Positions 4,785 through 8,520 of a DNA stretch of 8,520 nucleotides are shown piece after piece. Origin of the DNA: CAZUCU01 sp964618845. Lineage in GTDB: Bacteria > Patescibacteriota > Minisyncoccia > Phycocordibacterales > JAACPR01. Location: the NCBI GenBank assembly GCA_964618845.1, contig CAZUCU010000024.1, positions 1 to 8,520 of the forward strand, written 5' to 3'. The position numbers and the translations under genes are program-made. Under the pieces are notes generated by a model. It saw only the letters and a list, made by a program, of their open reading frames with translations. It was not told the DNA's origin and ran no database searches. Position 1 is the stretch's first letter, and every line of letters starts with the position of its first letter.

Positions 4785-7469
4785 ATGCCACCATTTAGAA
4801 ATTTTACATCCAAAGCCAAAGAAGTAGTAAGACAATCACATGAACTTGCAGTAGAGCGAGGACAAAATCATGTGACCCCTTTGCATTTACTAACCGCTTT
4901 AGTTTTGCAAGAAGAAAGTAATGTTATTTCTATTCTGGAAAAAATGCAAATAGATGTAGTTTTGTTAACAGATACTTTGCTTGATCTGATAGAAACATCA
5001 GAAAGCAGTCAAACGCTCTCTCCTTCTTTTCAGGTTTATTTAGATCCAGAACTGGCACAGATTTTGGAATATTCAAGCAGAATTGCAGGTGGTATGGGCG
5101 ATGAATTTGTCTCGACAGAACATCTATTTCTTTCTATTTTAGATGTTTCAAGTCCTGCAAAAAATATTTTGAGCAAATTCAGGGTGGAAAAAGAAACCGT
5201 TTTAAGAATTTTAAATGACTTAAGAACAAATAAAATTTCTCCAAATGATATCCCCAAAACTTTAAAAGCGATTAGAAAATTTACAATTTCACTTACAGAA
5301 AAAGCGCAAAAAAATGAATTGGATCCTGTTATTGGCAGGGATCGGGAAATAAATAGAATAGTTCAAATTCTTTCCCGAAGAACAAAAAATAATCCAATTT
5401 TAATTGGAGAAGCAGGTGTTGGAAAAACCGCAATTGTAGAAGGGTTGGCAAATAGAATTTCAAGTGGCGATGTCCCAGAATCTTTAAAGGGTAAGGAATT
5501 ATTGTCTCTTGATTTGGGTGCTTTGGTTGCTGGAACGAAATACAGAGGTGAATTTGAAGATAGACTAAAAAAAATTATAAAAGAAGTGAAAGACGCTCAA
5601 GGAAAAGTAATCTTGTTTATTGATGAAATTCATACAATTGCTGGGGCTGGAAGTGCTGAAGGTTCTTTGGATGCATCAAATATGCTTAAACCAGCACTTG
5701 CTCGAGGAGAACTTAAAGCGATTGGTGCAACAACTTTGAAAGAATATCAAAAACATATTGAAAAAGATGCGGCATTGACCAGAAGATTTCAGCCTGTTTA
5801 TGTTAGTGAACCGAGTTTAGAAGATGCACTGGCTATAATGCGAGGAATAAAAGAAAAATATGAACTTTATCATGGTGTTAGGATTACCGACGATGCGATT
5901 ATTGCGGCCGTAAATCTTTCTGCAAGATATATTACTGACAGATTTTTACCTGATAAGGCGGTTGATCTTATTGATGAAGCATCATCAAGTTTAAAAATTT
6001 CTTTGGAAAATATGCCCGAGGATTTAGAAATTGCGAGAAGAAAAATTATGAGACTTGAAATTGAAAAAGAGGCTCTCAAAAAAGAAAAAAAGGAAAATAA
6101 TAAACAATCTCGAAGATTTGAACAAATCGAAAAAGAAATTGCAGATTACAAAGAATCCACAAGTGAGCTTGAAATGAAATGGAAAAATGAGAAAGAAACA
6201 ATTACAAAAATTAAAAATTTGAAAAGCGCAATTGAGTCTCTTAGAATAGAGGCCGATAGTGCCGTTGCAATAGCAGATTTATCAAAAGCTGCGGAAATCA
6301 GGTATTCTCAAATGCCACAAGTTGAAAAGGAACTAAAAAATTGTGAAAAAAAATTAAAAGAATTACAGACGAGTAGAAAAATTTTGAGAGAAGAAGTAAC
6401 GGAGTCAGATATTGCAGGAATAGTTGCGAGATGGACAGGAATTCCAGTTGAAAGAATGCTTGAAGAGGAGGCTAAAAAACTTGCAAGGATGGAGAGGGAA
6501 TTAAAGAAAAGATTAATCGGACAAAACGAAGCAGTAAAAAAGGTTTCCGATGCTATTAAAAGATCGCGTGCTGGAATTTCAGATCCAGATAAACCAATCG
6601 GCTCTTTTATGTTTTTGGGTCCTACTGGGGTGGGAAAGACAGAGTTAACAAAAACCTTGGCAGAGTATTTGTTTGATGATGAAAAAGCTCTTATCAGGGT
6701 AGATATGTCTGAATTTATGGAGAAGCATTCAATTTCAAAATTAATTGGCTCTCCTCCGGGATATGTTGGATATGATGAGGGGGGAGGACTTACAGAAAAA
6801 ATAAAACATCGACCTTATGCTGTGGTTTTATTTGATGAGATTGAAAAAGCACACCCAGAAGTATTTAATATTTTGCTTCAAGTTTTGGATAATGGAAGAT
6901 TGACTGATGCAAAAGGGAGAACAGTGAATTTCAAAAACACAGTTATTATAATGACTTCAAATATTGGAGCTGAGTTTATTGATAAAATGGAAAGTATTGG
7001 GTTTGCATCTGATAGAAATGAAAAAAGACAATATGATGAAACAAAAACAAATATCGAAAAAGCTCTAAAAGATCATTTTAGACCAGAATTTTTAAATCGA
7101 TTAGATGATGTAATTATTTTTGATATTTTATCTAAAGAGGCAATTGAACAAATTGTTGAAATACAAATTAAAGCAGTTATTGAAAGATTGGCTAACAAGC
7201 AAATAAGAGTTAAATTTTCCAAAACTGTTTTCAAATTTTTGGCAGAGGAGGGATATAATCCTCATTATGGCGCAAGACCCTTGAAACGTTTGATCCAAGA
7301 AAAAATTCTAAATCCTTTGGCACAGTTGATTATTTCTCAAAATTTAAAAGAAAATTCAAGTATTGTAATCTCGGTATTAAATAAAAGTTTTACTTTTGAT
7401 GTGTCGTCCAAAAAAGGAAAGAAGACTCTCTTTAAAGAGAAAGATATAACAGAAGAGGTACTGGTTTAA
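4785..7469 (+). CDS. clpB: Hsp100 AAA+ unfoldase: ClpB-type middle domain with a ClpC-like IGF loop
   Basis: This two-ring ATPase threads protein substrates through its pore. Domains in order: Clp N-domain repeats (about 1-150); AAA1 with Walker A GEAGVGKT (208-215), pore Tyr253 in KYRGEFE and Walker B Asp280-Glu281; a long coiled-coil middle domain (about 405-535) with the ClpB signatures IMRLEIEKEAL and DLSKAAEIRY; AAA2 with Walker A GPTGVGKT (612-619), pore loop GYVGY (659-663) and Walker B Asp684-Glu685; then the C-terminal YNPHYGARPLKRLI region. Middle-domain length and overall sequence favour the ClpB disaggregase. However, residues 738-740 are IGF, at the position where ClpC and ClpA carry the ClpP-docking tripeptide and E. 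coli ClpB has none. It may therefore feed ClpP, and the symbol clpC would also be defensible. Its 894 residues compare with 857 in E. coli ClpB. No Shine-Dalgarno is visible before the ATG, and no clpP, dnaK or grpE lies in the window. Confidence 0.92.
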   Translation: MPPFRNFTSKAKEVVRQSHELAVERGQNHVTPLHLLTALVLQEESNVISILEKMQIDVVLLTDTLLDLIETSESSQTLSPSFQVYLDPELAQILEYSSRIAGGMGDEFVSTEHLFLSILDVSSPAKNILSKFRVEKETVLRILNDLRTNKISPNDIPKTLKAIRKFTISLTEKAQKNELDPVIGRDREINRIVQILSRRTKNNPILIGEAGVGKTAIVEGLANRISSGDVPESLKGKELLSLDLGALVAGTKYRGEFEDRLKKIIKEVKDAQGKVILFIDEIHTIAGAGSAEGSLDASNMLKPALARGELKAIGATTLKEYQKHIEKDAALTRRFQPVYVSEPSLEDALAIMRGIKEKYELYHGVRITDDAIIAAVNLSARYITDRFLPDKAVDLIDEASSSLKISLENMPEDLEIARRKIMRLEIEKEALKKEKKENNKQSRRFEQIEKEIADYKESTSELEMKWKNEKETITKIKNLKSAIESLRIEADSAVAIADLSKAAEIRYSQMPQVEKELKNCEKKLKELQTSRKILREEVTESDIAGIVARWTGIPVERMLEEEAKKLARMERELKKRLIGQNEAVKKVSDAIKRSRAGISDPDKPIGSFMFLGPTGVGKTELTKTLAEYLFDDEKALIRVDMSEFMEKHSISKLIGSPPGYVGYDEGGGLTEKIKHRPYAVVLFDEIEKAHPEVFNILLQVLDNGRLTDAKGRTVNFKNTVIIMTSNIGAEFIDKMESIGFASDRNEKRQYDETKTNIEKALKDHFRPEFLNRLDDVIIFDILSKEAIEQIVEIQIKAVIERLANKQIRVKFSKTVFKFLAEEGYNPHYGARPLKRLIQEKILNPLAQLIISQNLKENSSIVISVLNKSFTFDVSSKKGKKTLFKEKDITEEVLV

Positions 7470-7620
7470 AATACGAAATTCGAAATTAGAATATCGAAAT
7501 ACGAAACAAATTCGAAAATTTCAAATACGAAATTCCAAACTCGTGTTTCTGATTTCGAATTTAGAATTTCTGATTTGTTTCGTATTTCGAATTTTGTGCT
7601 TCGTATTTCGGATTTCTTTT
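7469..7620. repeat. Long imperfect palindromic repeat, copy 2
   Basis: This copy starts at the end of the Hsp100 gene (stop 7467-7469). A 17-bp perfect inverted match, CGAAATACGAAACAAAT, lies at 7495-7511 and in reverse complement at 7573-7589. The centre is near 7542 (AAAC-TCGT-GTTT). The word set is the same as in copy 1. The right arm ends in TTTCTTTTTAA, so it could act as the Hsp100 terminator. Antisense reading frames across it are artefacts of the repeat. Confidence 0.8.
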
Positions 7621-7627
7621 TAATTGG

Positions 7628-7656
7628 TTGAAAAAAAACGACTTTTCGATTAATAT
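7628..7656 (+). promoter_or_regulatory. Putative promoter for the tRNA-Tyr/sortase unit
   Basis: TTGAAA (7628-7633) and TAATAT (7651-7656) are separated by the ideal 17 bases. The predicted start near 7663 is three bases before the truncated tRNA-Tyr copy. No equally good promoter precedes the intact tRNA, so the primary transcript probably runs through the pseudo-tRNA, tRNA-Tyr and the sortase. Confidence 0.55.
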
Positions 7657-7665
7657 ATAAAAATT

Positions 7666-7736
7666 GCGTCGGTGGCGGAGTGGTCATGCTCCGCAGGCAG
7701 TAGACTGCCTGTAATATTTCTTGGCTATCGCCCCAA
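7666..7736 (+). pseudogene. Truncated, remodelled 5'-part copy of tRNA-Tyr
   Basis: Its first 21 bases (7666-7686) are identical to bases 1-21 of the intact tRNA-Tyr (7759-7779), and TATCGCCCCAA recurs at 7726-7736 (7800-7810 in the intact gene). Between them the sequence is expanded into two inverted repeats: GCGGAG/CTCCGC (7675-7680 with 7689-7694) and CAGGCAGT/ACTGCCTG (7694-7701 with 7704-7711). The T arm and 3' acceptor strand are missing, so it cannot be a working tRNA. It would form the 5' leader of the tRNA-Tyr precursor if the promoter at 7628-7656 is used. Confidence 0.8.
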
Positions 7737-7758
7737 TGCATTTTTGAAAATAATATAA

Positions 7759-7842
7759 GCGTCGGTGGCGGAGTGGTCAATCGCAGTAGACTGTAAATCT
7801 ATCGCCCCAAGGGCTACGTAGGTTCGAATCCTACCCGGCGCA
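7759..7842 (+). tRNA. tRNA-Tyr (anticodon GUA)
   Basis: This is an 84-base class II tRNA. The acceptor stem is GCGTCGG/CCGGCGC with one G-U pair. The D stem is GCG/CGC. The anticodon stem GTAGA/TCTAT encloses CTGTAAA with anticodon GTA at 7793-7795. The variable arm is GCCC-CAA-GGGC, and the T arm is GTAGG/CCTAC with loop TTCGAAT. The discriminator base is A7842. The next bases are C-ATG, so CCA is not encoded and must be added. The sortase start codon follows at 7844. Confidence 0.96.
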
Positions 7843-7843
7843 C

Positions 7844-8455
7844 ATGAAATTTAACTCTAAAGATTATTGGATAATTGGTTTGATCACGTTGGTAATTTTT
7901 TTGATAGCTTATTCTTTTTTATCTTTTTTTAATTTACTTCCAAGTCAGTTCCGATATGTTGATATCAACGAACCAACAAATGGGGAAGATTTGAATGATA
8001 ATAGTGAAAAAGAAATTTTGTATCCAGATAAAATTATAATTTCCAAAATTGGAGTTGAATCTGTCGTTAAAAAACCGGAGTCTCAAGATGTTGCGATTCT
8101 TAATCAAGCCTTGAAGGAAGGCGCGGTTTATTATCCGGGTTCGGGAACAATAAATGTTGGAAACATGTTTATCTTTGGACACTCAGCGGACAGATTTACA
8201 GGTGTTACAAATCCAGCCTATAAAGTTTTTAATAATATTTCCAAGTTGAAAAAGGGTGATGAAATTAAGATTGAATCAAACGGTAGAACTTTTGTTTACA
8301 AAGTAGAAAATTTAAACTTGGTTGATGAAAATACTGCCTGGGTAGATTTTGGTAAGACAGATAGAATGTTGACGATTTCGACTTGCAATACTTTTGGACA
8401 AAAAGAAGATAGGTGGGTGGTAGAGGCGAAGTTTGAGAAGGAATTAGACATTTAG
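7844..8455 (+). CDS. Sortase (LPXTG-type transpeptidase family)
   Basis: Sortases cleave a C-terminal sorting signal on exported proteins and join them to surface acceptors through a cysteine thioester. The product has a short basic N-terminus, one transmembrane segment (about 9-32) and an extracytoplasmic beta-barrel. It carries the full catalytic set: His113 in MFIFGHS, Cys181 in LTISTCN and Arg190 in EDRWVV. The loop GAVYYPGSGTINVGN before the His resembles class D/E sortases, but the class is not certain. Its 203 residues are normal for the family. The ATG is the only plausible start, since the membrane anchor begins a few residues later; it lies two bases after the tRNA-Tyr discriminator base and leaves no room for a Shine-Dalgarno. 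No sorting-signal substrate is encoded nearby. The last two codons and the stop fall within a segment also found upstream of the Hsp100 gene. Confidence 0.93.
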   Translation: MKFNSKDYWIIGLITLVIFLIAYSFLSFFNLLPSQFRYVDINEPTNGEDLNDNSEKEILYPDKIIISKIGVESVVKKPESQDVAILNQALKEGAVYYPGSGTINVGNMFIFGHSADRFTGVTNPAYKVFNNISKLKKGDEIKIESNGRTFVYKVENLNLVDENTAWVDFGKTDRMLTISTCNTFGQKEDRWVVEAKFEKELDI

Positions 8456-8456
8456 A

Positions 8457-8520
8457 ATAAAAGCACGAAATTCGAATATCGAAATCCGAAACAAGCACGA
8501 AAATTTCAAATACGAAATTC
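8457..8520. repeat. Long palindromic repeat, copy 3 (left arm only, cut by window end)
   Basis: This copy follows directly after the sortase stop. It begins AATAAAAGCACGAAAT, like copy 1, and continues with the GAAACAAGCACGAAAA and TTTCAAATACGAAATTC words shared with copies 1 and 2. The right arm lies beyond the window. Confidence 0.75.

Noticed and set aside
4627..7620. Composite mobile element bounded by repeat copies 1 and 2 around the Hsp100 gene
   Set aside because: No transposase or terminal target duplications are seen, and a third copy follows the sortase. The placement is better explained as a repeat at gene ends.
7466..7780. Minus-strand reading frame rich in KFEIRN/SEILNS words
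   Set aside because: It runs across the palindromic repeat and both tRNA-Tyr copies. Its peptide is a translation of the repeat, with no gene-like start or domain.
7666..7842. Integrative-element attachment site from tRNA duplication
   Set aside because: Integration usually duplicates the 3' part of a tRNA gene. Here the 5' part is duplicated, and no integrase is present.
7666..7843. T-box riboswitch or intron-containing tRNA
   Set aside because: No T-box consensus or terminator/antiterminator pair is visible. The upstream copy lacks a T arm, and the intact tRNA needs no splicing.

Overview
The window is AT-rich, gene-dense and reads with the standard bacterial code (UGA is used as a stop in rbfA). 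Several things point to a small-genome bacterium of the Patescibacteria/CPR type, probably Parcubacteria-like: very short core versions of IF-2 and RbfA, a sortase, no visible Shine-Dalgarno sequences, tRNAs with no encoded CCA (clear for tRNA-Tyr), and intergenic gaps filled by degenerate CGAAAT-type palindromic repeats. This placement is inferred from gene style, not from a phylogenetic marker.

Layout. The left part (1-2503) reads on the minus strand: a DUF4446 membrane protein, then infB, rbfA and tRNA-Leu(UAA). infB and rbfA share one base, and rbfA runs 10 bases into the tRNA, so its stop codon is tRNA nucleotides 8-10. From about 2513 everything reads on the plus strand: a class V cysteine desulfurase, a membrane-anchored trypsin/HtrA-fold protein that has lost its whole catalytic triad, a large Hsp100 unfoldase (ClpB-type middle domain plus a ClpC-like IGF loop), a truncated tRNA-Tyr copy, an intact tRNA-Tyr(GUA), and a sortase whose ATG begins two bases after the tRNA discriminator base.

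Genes and how they fit together. infB and rbfA serve translation initiation and 30S maturation, and the tRNA-Leu appears to share their transcript. The cysteine desulfurase probably supplies sulfur for tRNA thiolation or Fe-S clusters. The Hsp100 protein is for protein quality control. The sortase and the pseudoprotease act at the cell surface.

Most notable. There is no obvious new defence or mobile system. The interesting signals are two tRNA/protein-gene junctions with shared or abutting sequence (rbfA/tRNA-Leu and tRNA-Tyr/sortase); a 5'-half tRNA-Tyr duplicate remodelled into two perfect hairpins, directly behind a good promoter; three copies of a long imperfect palindrome just downstream of genes, one of which contributes the last codons of the sortase; two short repeat-like segments inside the cysteine desulfurase reading frame; a ClpB/ClpC hybrid architecture; and a triad-less HtrA-like protein.
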